Under the pieces are notes generated by a model. It was not told the origin of the DNA. It saw nothing but the letters and a program-made list of their open reading frames with translations, and did not search any database. 64,000 bases of DNA. It comes from Phallusia mammillata. Its lineage: Eukaryota; Chordata; Ascidiacea; Phlebobranchia; Ascidiidae. The DNA lies in contig QLIY01000153.1 in NCBI GenBank assembly GCA_003260075.1, positions 124,001 to 188,000 of the forward strand. The letters are read 5' to 3'. Positions 11,501-22,137 of the stretch are shown one piece after another. The position numbers and the translations under genes are program-made. The first letter of the stretch is position 1. The number at the start of each line of letters is the position of its first letter.

Positions 11501-14500
11501 TTCATCCACCTCAAAAATAGGCTTTTGTTAAATGAAAACATAAGTAGAAACTTTACTGAGTATGTGTATACATTAATGCAAATTGTTCTTAATATCGATT
11601 TTGCCATAAACAACACGGCCCAATCAGCCGTAAACAGGCAATAAATCAAGATATAAAATGATAAAAAAAATAGAAAAAACATAGCACACCTTTGAAATTG
11701 TGTGTCAAATACTTCATTAACATTGGGATAACTATAGTAAACTTATTTATTTGGCATATCTGGAAATTATATTACTATTAGGGATGGGCCGAGCTGAGCT
11801 AGAACCTGAGTACTCGGTACTGATTATTATCGCTGTTTTAAATGCTCAGTGCTCGGCCGAGCAGTTGCACAAACTAACCCATGCATTAAATTTGCTTATT
11901 CATGCTTTACTAACATATAAAACTAGTGTTCGCAAGGGTATCCAAGAACAAAAATACTGCAAAAATCTCGAAAGCGTATTTCTGGGGCCCGTACAGCTTA
12001 ATACATGGCTTGTGACATAAGGGACCTTAAAAAGGTATAAACCAGCATGAAATTGGGGTGTTTGTCACAATGTACAGAGCGTGTTTGGCTAAGCACCGAG
12101 CATTATTGTGAGATGCTCGTTGTTTGACCAAATAGAACATTTGCAATTTTGGCCCATCCCTAATTATTATGGTTGATTTGTACATTTATGAAGCGTAACA
12201 GCATTTTTATGTGTTTTTAGCACGGGAATACGACCCTAACAAACACTGTGGAGTAAGGACAGAGCCTGATAACATGCCTTGCACACGATCGCTTACCTGT
12301 AAGACACACGCACTTCGACACAAGCGAAAAGTACCTGGTAAGGATATCAATTGCATGGTAGCTACAGGTAGTGATGGGAATTCAAATATAAAAGAATCAC
12401 TTTTGTGTATTGTTTATTCTGTTAATTGCATAATGAGTTTAATGGAAAGGGTTGCTGTCAATTGTGTAATTAATTTGATTGAATAGTGACTGTAAATTCC
12501 AAAAGCCTGTCGTGTTTATACTGATTTCGGTTAATTACATATTTTGGTTAATTGCATGTGAAAGTCTAGGAATTTGGGTATGTACCATTCAGATTGCCAC
12601 TAAACACACAAAAAAGTGGATACAATTCAAGTTTAATGCCAAAATCATTCATTACACACTGCTTAATTGGCAACTTTCATATCTATTGTTGTGTCATATA
12701 TGTGTGACTCATTAAAATGAACAAGGCGTCATAAGTTATCCGCCCACCAATATAGTTTTGACCAATTAGTGCAACAAAAGTAACTTTACAGCAGGGGTCA
12801 GCCTTTTTTACTGTGGGGTCAATTACAATTGTCAAAAATAGATCGCGGGCCGCACCTGTGTATAACACAAGGTGATTTTACTTCGTTGCTGACCGAATAT
12901 GCTTAAATATAAGTATAATTCGCATTTGATTCCAGCCATATTTTGCCAGGTCACAGAAAACTAGCATCAGGCGCATTAATCTGCTTGAAAATATATAATA
13001 GTTCATCTTGTTTGCCGGTACATTTGAAATCTAAGCGTCTCTGCGGGCCGCACAACCTTTAATGAAGGGCCGCATTTGGCCCGCGGGCCGCAGGTTGCCC
13101 ACCCCTGCTTTAGAGCATGTAAAATAGCCTGAATTAAAATCCACATGTACATATATCAGATCTTGAAATTTTCTTACCTCGTATATATAAATATACTTTG
13201 TATATCAATGGCACCATGTCAGTAGGCTATTATGTTTTTTGTTTGTTTTTTGCTCCAAAACTCACGTCAAACATTTCAAATTGGGGGGGGGGTTTTTTTT
13301 ATCCCGTATATATAAATGCACTTTGCATATCAATAGCACCATGTCAGTAGGTTTTTTTGTTTGTTTTTTGCTCCAAAACTCACGTCAAACATTTCAAATT
13401 AGCTGATGTCAACCCATTTTTGTCATTTCAGGTCGCAGAAAAAACTATGACGAATTGGTGAATGAACAAGCCAAAATTAAACAGAAATTAAAGGAGCAAG
13501 CAGCATTAGCCAAACTACAGTCTTCCGCTACAAGCACTCCTAAAGGTGTGGTGTCATTAAGGAATTCAATTTTTGATAAATATGTGTTAAAAGTGCAACA
13601 TTCTACTAAGAAATATAAAGAGTTTCATTTATTATTCCTATTAAGTGTAACAAATTATTAAATTTACCGGAACTGATGGGTTTTTTTGATTACCCCAACT
13701 TCAAGCAAAAATATGTTGGACATTTGATGTGCACTTTTCTGCGGAATGAATTAGGCCAAAATTTGTTTATGAGTCCAAATGACAAATGTTAATGTATAAT
13801 TGGTAAAAAAATACTGTGTAATAAGTTTTATTGTATTGGATTTTAGACTTGGTATGCATTAGGGTTAACACTGCCCAAACCAGCAAGAGGTAGTAAACTT
13901 TTTTGTAACTTTTATTTTTCAGTCGTTTTGCGGTCCTAATTCATTGAAATTTAATTGTAAAAAAATTTATAGTCCAGCAGGGTTCCTGCGGCAATGGAAA
14001 ACCTGGAAAGGTTATAGAATTTAAATTTGTATTTTTAAGGCCTGGAAAATTTTTGAAAAAGCCAACTTTTGCAAAAGTCCTTGAAAAAGTATGGAATTTG
14101 GCGCCTGTTTTACCCTGAAAATGCCAGTTAGAATTTCAAATTGCGTAATGTTTGTATATTCGTTGCAAGTATGGTAAATTGGTTGCATATACCAAAGCCT
14201 CTTTTCTAGTTTTGCTATGGGAATTGCTTGATTTTTTCGATTAAGGGTATGGAAATTTGGATTTTTTCTTGAAAAGTTTTGGAAAAGTCATGGAATTTAT
14301 AAACGAGAATTGTGCGGGAACCCTGTCCTGGCTAAGTTTAAATGCTACTTGAAATAACAACAAATACAAAATGTTTAGCAGATTCAAGGTCAGTTGACCG
14401 GTCGCATCACAGTCTCCCCAGAAAGCCGTTCGTCATTGCGAAGCCTCACAAAACCGAAACAGATTCTATACGGAGTCAGAATCAAGCGTCTATGCATGAA

Positions 14501-16414
14501 GTTAAAACTCCACCACCTCCGCCTGTGCAACCGCCCCAGAAAAACAAAAATGCCGTACAGGGGGGGGGGACCTCACAAAACCGAAACAGATTCTATACGG
14601 AGTCAGAGTCAAGCGTCTATGCATGAAGTGAAAACTCCACCACCTCCACCTGTGCAACCGCCCCAGAAAAACAAAAATGCCGTACATTGGGGGGGGGGCA
14701 TTTATCTGTTTAAATTTAAATTCTGTTTTATTGCATAGTGAATCCTGAACAGTAGCATGCCAGTAGTAAAAAAAGGACATTTAGGTTCGTTATTTTTTGG
14801 GGGGGGGGGGATTCATCTGTTTAAATTTAAATTCTGTTTTATTGCATAGTGAATCCTGAACTGTAGCATGCCAGTAGTAAAAAAAGGACATTTAGGTTCG
14901 TTATTTTTTGACCTGTATAAACTCATTAGGGCAGCTTGAAATGTGCCATTGAATGTATAAGCTATTGTAGCCAGGCTATAGCACTCCAGTTTGTTGACTA
15001 ATAAGCTAAAAGCCTTGCCTTGCCTTACCAAACTTATTTTTTATTCGACTGGATAGCCGCACAAACTTACCCGTCAAAGTTTCTTCATACTACTTGTGTA
15101 GTCCAGTCAGATTTACTACTAACCCAAAGCAGACCTGTTTTCCTGGTCACTTAAGTTTAGTCAATGTTAACAAAAGCAAGTTTCTGCTTAAAGTATAGTA
15201 CAGGTCCATTAAAGGTGCGATACCGAAAGCAAGCCCGTTTGTTAAGCATTCCCACATAAGGCACAGGTTAGAAAATCTAGCCTGCGGTGGGATTCGAACC
15301 CACGGCAGGAGTCTTTCCGGGACTCGCGCTCTACCAACTGAGCTACACAGGCTCAGGTGCTGAACCAGCTGGAACTCTAATAACAAGCACCGTTGCCTGC
15401 CTTGTATGCTGAGCATGTCAGCTTTGGAACTTCAATAACTAGTTCAAAATTTTAACTTAGGTACCATGGCTACCAGGTTTCTCCTAATTCAGAAACATTT
15501 TATGTAGGTATGCAACTGCAACGTGGCCAAGACAGTTTTGCAATCTGTAAGTCAATTAGATTGCTTGGTTGTTTGTAGGGCAGTCCTTGTTTGTTGTTTA
15601 ATTCCTGTTCATACTGTTAAATACTGACAAGTTGAAAAGTTTTGGATTCAGTTTAATTCCTGTTCATACTGTTAAATACTGACCAAGTTGAAAAGTTTTG
15701 GATTCAGTGATATAAACCATTGATTTTTCACAGTGCAACTGCTCCTCGGCATATTGACTGTTGGAAAGATGCACCCAATGAACATGAATGGGAAAATGTG
15801 GTTGACGCCAACCAACATTACATTTCCCACCACCCTAACCCTTTGGCTGTAAGTAGCATTAATCTAAATTGTTTTGTTTTTTATGTAAAAATCCAAAAGT
15901 ACAGATGTGTCTGAGATTAAAAATTCTGATAACTGCAATGTTCAATTTATTGCGTATTGAGTCCTAAACTATAGCTTATCGTTGCTTTGGAAAGTATTCC
16001 GGTTAAATTAAGGAAAAAAGGTTTCAGTTTCTCTAAGAGTTTGAACTAGGGATGGACTAAGCCGAGCCAGAGCCAGAACCCGAATACTCGGTACCGAGCA
16101 TCGCTGTTTTTAAAGCTCAGTGCTCAGCCGAGCAGTTGCACAAACTGACCTGAGCATTAAATTTGCATATTCATGCCCTGCTAATATGTGCAACTAGTGT
16201 TCAAAAGGGTATCCAAGAACTAAATGACTGTTTTTTTTAAATACGTTAGATCGTGGAAAAATGCATACTTCTGGGGCCTGTACAATTCAATACACTGTTG
16301 TGACGTTATGGGACCTTGGAAAGCTACAAAACTAACATGTCGTCACTATGCACCGAGCGTGTTCGTGCACCAAGCATTAACATGAGATGCTCGGTGCTCG
16401 ACCAAACAGAACAT

Positions 16415-16447
<33 letters not shown>

Positions 16448-19400
16448 CAGCTAGGCTTCACTGTTTGCCTTTTTAAATACACTCATGGTTAAAACACGAA
16501 TTAGCCAGTTATTGCTTGGCAAATATATATTGCACCTAATTGGCATCCTCAGTTTCTTATTCAAATAGAATCAGTGTTCAATAAAATTACTCTTAACGAG
16601 AAATAATAGTACGCCAGGCCTTTTAAAGGTGTTGTACCGAATCAGCTGGTCTCCCAAGCATTCCCATATGGCAAGGCACAGGCTAGAAAAATTAACCCTG
16701 CGGTGGGATTCGAACCCACGACAGGAGTCTTTCCGGGACTCACGCTCACCAAATGAGCTACACAGGCTCAGTGGAGAATCCGCCCAAACCTGAATCACAA
16801 GCACCATTGCCTGCCTTGTATGCTGCGCATGTCAACTTCCTAGTAGGGGATCGCCAGTAGGGATGGGCCGAGCCGAGCCAGAACCCGAGTACTCGGTACG
16901 GAGCATCGCCGTTTTTAATGCTCGGTGCTCGGCCGAGCAGTTGCACAAGGGGGGGGGGGAATTAGCCAGTTACAGCTTGGGAAATATATATTGCACCTAA
17001 TTGGCATCCTCAGTTTCTTATTCAAATAGAATCAGTGTTCAATAAAATTACTCTTAACGAGAAATAATAGTACGCCAGGCCTTTTAAAGGTGTTGTACCG
17101 AATCAGCTGGTCTCCCAAGCATTCCCATATGGCAAGGCACAGGCTAGAAAAATTAACCCTGCGGTCATNTTTGCATATTCATGCCCTGCTAACATACGTA
17201 ACTTGTGTTCTAAAGGGTGTCTATGAACAAAAACGAATGCTTTTTCAAATGCACTAGATGGTGGAAAAACGCGTATTTTATGGGCATGTACAGCTTAACA
17301 AAACACCGCCGGTGACGTAAGAGGCCTTGTAGAGCTAAAACGTAGAAGGGGGGGGGGGGGGGGGGGGGGGGGGGAAAGTGACACCACAAAGATAAATTAA
17401 AAAAAAATGTAATACAAGACATTTCTGGGCAACTAATATTAAATTACAAGCTGAAATCAATGTTTACTTCAATTTCTTGTGTGTCTGGGCACATATATAA
17501 CCTCATTTTCCGAAAACATTCTTTTTTAAGTGTAACAGTCCTTCAGACCAAAAATACAAGCCTGAATTTTCTGAAATTTTAAACAGTTGTTTGTGGGGCG
17601 TTTCTTGTTTCTTGGGGGGGGGGTCTCCAGTTCGACTGTATCACTGTGTTTCATATGTTTCATCTTGGCTCTTTACGAGACTTGTTTTTAGAAACTAAAA
17701 ACACTTTTTGTGTAGGTCAACTCGTTTAATGGCTGGTTGATAGACAACAGACTAACGACATTCAGTCGTAACACACACCACCCATGGCGGACGATAACAA
17801 ATACTTTAAAAGATCGGTCATCAGCGAAACCAGCAAGGACTACTGAGCCTCGTACTGCTCTTAACTTCAATCCAATCCCGTCTACGTCGATTCCAGAAAG
17901 CTTGAAACGGAATTCAGATCACCAAATGGTGTGCTCATGTGCCGATGACATTTCTAGCCTTTCTGAAACCTACTATGCAATGACCCCGTCTCCGGCATGT
18001 ACAAAACGTCACCAGCGCCAAAGCCATAACTTCTTACTGAAGTCAAGTAGCATTGACAACAGTGCACTCTCGCAGGAAATAACTTCCAACGACAAATTCG
18101 CTGCAAGAAAACAAAGCAGGAGCAAAAGGAATACTGTGGATTATATATCGTCATCAAAATCTCCCAAACACTTGTCGCAAGTAGCAAAAGACGGCACAAC
18201 TTTAAAAACTGGCGGTGCTTGGTCACACGATGGCGCATTGAATATTACCACTAGTGCCAACCATATTACCTCGGCAAGCAACGTAATGGATTTAAGTGCT
18301 CTTCTTTCACAAGGTTCCGATCAATTCGCTGCATCGTGCGCGTCCGCAAATGAATCCGTGCCCATACCTGATTCAGTTTTTAAAATACCGAACGATGTCA
18401 ATGCACTGTTGACCTCAGGTGTTGTAGGGGAAAATGCTTCAGGGTTAAATACAACTCCTCGGAAAAGGAATTTATCCGGAAAATCGAGAAGGAATTCATT
18501 GCTGGTATGTCCATTTATATTTTCATTGTGGCATTTGTGCTTTGAGTGTTTGTTTGATTGTTTATTTACTTTCAAGTGACAACACCGCAAAGATAAATTA
18601 AAAAAAATTTTAATACAAGACATTTGGGGGCAACTAATATTAAATTACAAGCTAAAATTAACGTTTACTTCAATTTCTTGTGTGTCTGGGCACATATATA
18701 TATAACCTCATTTTCCGAAAACATTCTTTTTTAGGTGTAACAGTCCTTTAGACCAAAAATGCAACCCTGAATTTTCTAAAATTTTAAACAGTTGTTTGTG
18801 GGGCGTTTCTTGTTTCTTTATTAAATTCTGGATATATGTATTACAAGGTCAGTGTGTCAAACCGTTAAATATTGACCATGTTAAAAAGTTTCGGAATCAA
18901 TCATAAAAACCACATTTATTTTTCACTTGTGTGTCTGGACACACCCATAGCCTCCTTGTACACTGATAACCACCGTGAGGGCCAAGAGCCGGTGGAATAG
19001 TGGGACAAATGTGACCAAGTGTAAAGTTATGCCTAAATCAAGTTCGTTTTAGCACTTAAGAAACTTAAGGCCTAACCCAGGGGTGTGCACAACAGCTTGT
19101 AAGTCACAGCACAGCCCGTGATAGCTACTTAGCGCTCTGGGCTGACTTTGCAAGTAGTCTATTGTTTTATACTTTTCACTGTAAACAGTTGTTATTTGCA
19201 CTGTGTCATTGGTATTATGAATATTGTATTACAAGGTTAAGTTTACGTAAAGCACCCTAAAAAAACTTGGTTTAAAAGTTCTAGTAATTTTGCCTTCACT
19301 GACCCCTACAACCAACCCACGGGCCCTTGAGAGGGGACGCGAACCACAGGTTAATAACTACTGCAATGAATGAATTTTTCATCAAAATATATCTGCTTAT

Positions 19401-21409
19401 TTGACTGGCCCTTAACATCATTATAGGTGTAAATTGTGGCCCATCGCGATAAACTGTTGCACGCTCCTGGCCTAAGCCGGCCGAAAAGCATGGTCTGGCT
19501 TGCATCATGGGGCTGGGCGACACACAAGCTCCCTAAGTTAACTAAAGACCACTGCGAGCTGCATAAGATGTGCATACTGTGGCCGGGGGGGGGGGTGGCC
19601 AAACACCTGTTACACAGATGGTTTTGTTGTTCACTAAGAATGTGAACAAGTGTGAAGATTAATAGCTACATGGTTTAAAATTGTGAAACATACAGACATA
19701 TGTAGACGGTGCTGATTTTTGTATTTTTTTGTTTTCCCTTTAGAAATCAGGCAACTCTACAAAGCATGAAGCCTCTCCTTTGAATGGATTGTCGTCAAGT
19801 GCTGTATCGTCACACAAGAGCTGGTCGCATGGTGGGGCGATTATGGGCAGTATTGGGGCAGTTATGCAACAAAATACGACAGCAAACAACAATAGCACTG
19901 ATACTGCAAATCTGGACACCAACATATTCACACAAGGTAAAAAAAGGGGGGGGGGAACACCTGTTACACAGATGGTTTTGTTGTTCACTCAGTGTAAACA
20001 AGCATGCCGATTAAATGCAACATGGTTTAAAATTGTTAAACATACAGACATATGTAGACGGTGCTGATTTTTGTATTTTTTTGTTTTCCCTTTAGAAATC
20101 AGGCAACTCTACAAAGCATGAAGCCTCTCCTTTGAATGGATTGTCGTCAAGTGCTGTATCGTCACACAAGAGCTGGTCGCATGGTGGGGCGATTATGGGC
20201 AGTATTGGGGCAGTTATGCAACAAAATACGACAGCAAACAACAATAGCACTGATACTGCAAATCTGGACACCAACATATTCACACAAGGTAAAAAAAATC
20301 TGTGTAAACATGGCTCAAAGCTGTAGATGATATAAAAATAGTAATTTTTTTAAAACACCTGTGTATAGCCCACTTCGGTTATTTGCAATTTGGTTGTGGT
20401 ATTTTTTATGCATACCTAGTTCTCTTATTAGTTAAGAAAACCGACCTATTCTATTGTTTTTTGACCTTTGTAAATTTTGTGATTAAACTTTTGATGATGT
20501 ATTTGTTTGTTTGTTGTTATTTTTTTTGGTAGAAAACTACTATTTCTGTATGGAACATTCTTAACATGCAATCAAAATCAACTAGTTGTCAATCAAATAT
20601 TTTCTGCATACAAATTGCGCTGTATTTTTCTGCTGAGACTTTAAACCAGTGGTTCCCAACCTTTATCAAAGAATTCCTCACTTACCAATTCAAAAATTAT
20701 TCTTTCCTCCCCGATAGACTACATAGTAGATGCTAAACCATACAAAGTCCATTTAAAATTGGGTATTTTATCAACTTCTCAGGTTATATTTCCAGATCTA
20801 AAGTGTCTATTTACAAAAGTGTATGAGTAAATTCCTCCCCTCAAGATTTCAAATTCCTTCTTGTTTGGGAACAACTCAGTGGTGGGATTCATTTTTTTTG
20901 TCAGCCGCTTCTCACACAAAAGTCATATTTTTCAGCCAGTTCTGTTACAAAAAGTCCATTGACAACCAGTAATGCTAACCAGTTCGCTGATCTCATAAAA
21001 TTTCGTGAGACGGTCTTATAGAACCAGTGCGAACCGGCTGAATCCCACCACTGGAACCACTGTCTTAAATAAACGAAAATCTGTAACTTTGTCTGATTTT
21101 ATAGGCCCTGGAAAGCCAATTGAGCAAGGGTCATACAATTCCAACAACAACTCGACCAACTTTGAACAAAACCAAACGAACAGCTTTGAAATGTTGCTTA
21201 CAACTTCAACAAATGACGATACAAAAGCTCCATCCCATTCTGTAGATCAATTACCCCACGATCTCTTACAATGCAACCCTGACATTGTCGGAACCGACGG
21301 ACAGACTTTTGAATTACCTCCCGATGTTTTACGAATGACGCAACAAAATGAACAGTTATTTTTTTCTAACGAGCCCACCTCGAACGTTGCAGGGCTCTGG
21401 AAATCGTGA
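5114..21409 (+). CDS. ATXN7: ataxin-7 orthologue (SAGA deubiquitinase-module subunit)
   Basis: Exons: 5114-5210, 6699-6770, 8428-8532, 9362-10231, 12221-12337, 13432-13545, about 14394-14559 (broken by gap tracts), 15734-15848, 17716-18504, 19744-19936 (repeated at 20096-20288) and 21105-21409; stop at 21407-21409. About 980 aa. Exon 3 (aa ~57-91) encodes the N-terminal zinc finger: DLGLFGFCPAKDHFYLVVC, then EHC and FHYHIEKHH. Exon 5 (aa ~382-420) is the SCA7 domain, HCGV...PCTRSLTCKTH, matching Cys-X10-Cys-X5-Cys-X2-His. Exon 7 resembles the ataxin-7 SKPFVASKP region (here RKPFVIAKP). Exons 8-9 match HHPxP...FxxxxxDxR (HHPNPLA / WLIDNRLTTF). In the family the SCA7 domain contacts nucleosomes and anchors the deubiquitinase module to SAGA in the nucleus. 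I see no polyglutamine tract. Exon 7 3' end is uncertain. Other ATXN7-like paralogues (ATXN7L1/L2) are possible. Confidence 0.9.
5464..5511 (+). other. 48-nt G run, probable converted gap
   Basis: In ATXN7 intron 1. The phrase CTGGATTTTTT stands on both sides, so the true overlap of the two contig ends may be only about 11 bp. Confidence 0.7.
6194..6361. mobile_element. hAT-type MITE, TIR CAGTGGTGGGATTCA
   Basis: 168 bp in ATXN7 intron 1. Ends CAGTGGTGGGATTCA and AAATCCCACCACTG, with perfect 8-bp duplication GTCATAAC (6186-6193 and 6362-6369). Same family as 20877, 30302, 34555 and 41292. Confidence 0.88.
6787..7176. mobile_element. hAT-type MITE next to a splice donor
   Basis: Ends TAGTGATGGGACGATACC and ACCATCACTA; perfect duplication ATTATCTG (6779-6786 and 7177-7184). 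Inverted copy of the family at 2060-2420. The target site begins 8 bp after the ATXN7 exon 2 boundary (exon end 6770, donor GTTGGT). Confidence 0.87.
7225..7395. mobile_element. pogo/Tigger-like MITE copy with a G run
   Basis: Shares GGTTAATCCAGAT, AATTCGGACAAAACTTGAGG and the AGGTTTGCTGTA end with the other copies. A 12-nt G run at 7304-7315 replaces part of the body without a flanking duplicate. The left end is approximate. Confidence 0.6.
7783..8078. repeat. interspersed repeat, hAT-like, pair with 61090-61346
   Basis: Shares with 61090-61346 the order AGCTTTCTGCTAT, CAAATCAGATC, CTTGGGCAAA, TTTTAGAAATATGC, CCTCTTGTTC and TGCGTTTAGCATA..GGTTGAGAACCACT. No clean target duplication was found. 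ATXN7 intron 2. Confidence 0.5.
8581..8948. repeat. about 170-bp near-duplicate around an 11-nt G run
   Basis: 8581-8748 and 8772-8948 align with small substitutions and indels; the run is 8749-8759. Each copy starts CATTATGCCTGG and ends AAAGTATAAGTCTA. ATXN7 intron 3. Probably two alleles of one contig end left unmerged. Confidence 0.7.
11076..11280. repeat. about 95-bp near-duplicate around an 11-nt G run
   Basis: Copies 11076-11169 and 11181-11280, run 11170-11180. The second has extra bases around 11217-11232 that the first lacks, so they look allelic. ATXN7 intron 4. Confidence 0.65.
11779..12162. mobile_element. hAT-type MITE, TIR TAGGGATGGGCC
   Basis: Ends TAGGGATGGGCCGAGC and TTGGCCCATCCCTA. 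Duplication ATTACTAT/ATTATTAT (11771-11778, 12163-12170; one mismatch). The interior is rich in GCTCGG/CCGAGC. It lies 58 bp before the exon encoding the SCA7 domain. Partial copies occur at 16047 and 16856. Confidence 0.82.
12792..13107. mobile_element. hAT-type MITE with GCGGGCCGC subterminal motifs
   Basis: Ends CAGGGGTCAGCC and GGTTGCCCACCCCTG; duplication CTTTACAG/CTTTAGAG (12784-12791, 13108-13115). Same family as 23424-23709 in opposite orientation. ATXN7 intron 5. Confidence 0.83.
13176..13400. repeat. about 105-bp near-duplicate around a 10-nt G run
   Basis: Copies end CAAACATTTCAAATT at 13282 and 13400; the run is 13283-13292. Copies differ by several substitutions and an indel. 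Just upstream of ATXN7 exon 6. Confidence 0.65.
14444..14909. repeat. chain of duplicated blocks breaking ATXN7 exon 7
   Basis: Two overlaps in series: the proline-rich coding block 14444-14559 recurs at 14571-14687 (run 14560-14569). The following non-coding block 14699-14798 recurs at 14811-14909 (runs 14689-14698 and 14799-14810). The real splice donor of exon 7 is not visible. The predicted phase at the next exon (15734, needing two carried bases) cannot be met cleanly from the sequence shown. Confidence 0.65.
15195..15425 (-). mobile_element. tRNA-derived SINE copy
   Basis: The reverse strand holds a tRNA-like core at about 15280-15354: GTAGCTCAGTTGGTAGAGC, then GGGTTCGAATCCCACC (B box), with pairable acceptor ends GCCTGTG/CGCAGGC. 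It is followed by a shared tail ending near GGACCTGTACTAT and preceded by a shared GGCAGGCAACGGTGCTTG leader. The same leader and tail recur at 16606 and 55391, which argues for a SINE rather than a tRNA gene. ATXN7 intron 7. Confidence 0.65.
16047..16416. mobile_element. hAT-type MITE (TAGGGATGG family), cut by a gap run
   Basis: Left end TAGGGATGGACTAAGCCGAGC; the body aligns with 11779-12162 to the phrase GACCAAACAGAACATTT, where the 29-nt G run 16417-16445 replaces the right end. ATXN7 intron 8. Confidence 0.6.
16606..16851 (-). mobile_element. tRNA-derived SINE copy, partly repeated at 17067-17166
   Basis: Same core and tail as 15195-15425 with the A and B boxes readable on the reverse strand. 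The 3' tail part is repeated at 17067-17166 after the G run 16949-16959 and stops at an N (17169). Confidence 0.6.
17348..17623. other. misplaced intron fragment between two G runs
   Basis: Bounded by a 27-nt run (17348-17374) and a 10-nt run (17614-17623). The content from 17375 to 17613 repeats 18575-18818, which follows exon 9, yet it sits before exon 9 in intron 8. It is probably a stray haplotype contig placed in the wrong spot. Confidence 0.6.
19433..19594. repeat. diverged repeat, pair with 24401-24580
   Basis: Shares with 24401-24580 a phrase order around CTCAAGGCCTAA/CTGGCCTAAG, CGAAAAGC, AAGCTCCCT.AGTTAACTAA and ATGTGGCC. Function and class unknown. ATXN7 intron 9; the G run 19585-19595 follows. 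Confidence 0.45.
19604..20288. repeat. duplicated ATXN7 exon 10 block around a 10-nt G run
   Basis: Exon 10 appears twice, 19744-19936 and 20096-20288, with no difference that I can find in 193 bp. The intron part before it (CACCTGTTACACAGATGG onward) differs by indels. The run is 19946-19955. Splicing both copies would break the frame, because each copy starts at phase 0 and ends at phase 1, so only one can be real. Confidence 0.75.
20647..21062. mobile_element. hAT-type element with a second MITE nested in its end
   Basis: Left end CAGTGGTTCCCAACCTTT; the right end GGGAACCACTG is split by the MITE at 20877-21053. It matches 25254-25510 in inverted orientation (GAATTCCTC, ACTACATAGTAGA.GCTAAACCATACAAAG). 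Its own target duplication is degraded. It ends 42 bp before ATXN7 exon 11. Confidence 0.75.
20877..21053. mobile_element. hAT-type MITE (CAGTGGTGGGATTCA family), nested
   Basis: Ends CAGTGGTGGGATTCA and TGAATCCCACCACTG; duplication GAACAACT/GAACCACT (20869-20876, 21054-21061), which is part of the older element's terminal repeat. Confidence 0.85.
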
Positions 21410-21955
21410 CGAAGGTTATCTCAAATTGGCACTTTTTGTTGTTTGTTGACAAGGTCACCAAGCCGTTAGTGTTTTCTATCAAATGTTACATTGCTTGTTT
21501 TGTCAGTGAAAGAACTGACTTTTTACTGTGTGTCTGCTAGCAAGATTATATTCTACTGAGAATTATAGTAGGTTAACAGTATGGCAAATTAATTCAGATA
21601 AATTATATATATTTGTTAGAAAATAACCTAGTTGCAACTCAATGGTATGTTCTGTTCATTTAAAGAAAATGCATTTTGTTTTCTTTTGAGCAGTCCTACG
21701 ATATATTAGATTTGTTTCAACATTGGCACAGGAGCAAATAATTATTTTTTTATGCCAGTTGTATGAAAATTATCCAGTGATGTTTTTGTTTTAGCATTCG
21801 TATTTTTTGACTCTCGCTAAGAGTGTTTCACCAATGAGTTGTTTGTTTGCAGCATACGCAACTCTGTTGTCCCTGTTTATGGGTTAACAAGGAACCAACG
21901 GTCATGTTATTGTTATCAAAAAAAGATTAAGAAATTTTCAGCAATTTTTTAAATA

Positions 21956-22137
21956 CAGTAAACCTCCGTTAATCCGGACCCAATTGAACCAAAAAATTAT
22001 CCGGATTGGGCAAATTTTGGATTAATTGATGTCGATTAGTTTAAGCCTTACCACATTACAAATCATTTGTACCTCAAGTTTTGTCTGAGTTAAGCAAGAT
22101 CAGGATTAACTGAATACGGTTTAACCTAGGTTTACTG
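21956..22137. mobile_element. pogo/Tigger-like MITE with TA target site
   Basis: Ends CAGTAAACCTCCGTTAATCC and AGGTTTACTG, flanked by TA on both sides (21954-21955, 22138-22139). This is the best-preserved copy of the family; no transposase. Confidence 0.8.

Noticed and set aside
15280..15354. tRNA gene
   Set aside because: Position 33 is C, the anticodon stem has an extra base before it, and the unit sits in a multi-copy repeat with a shared leader and tail.
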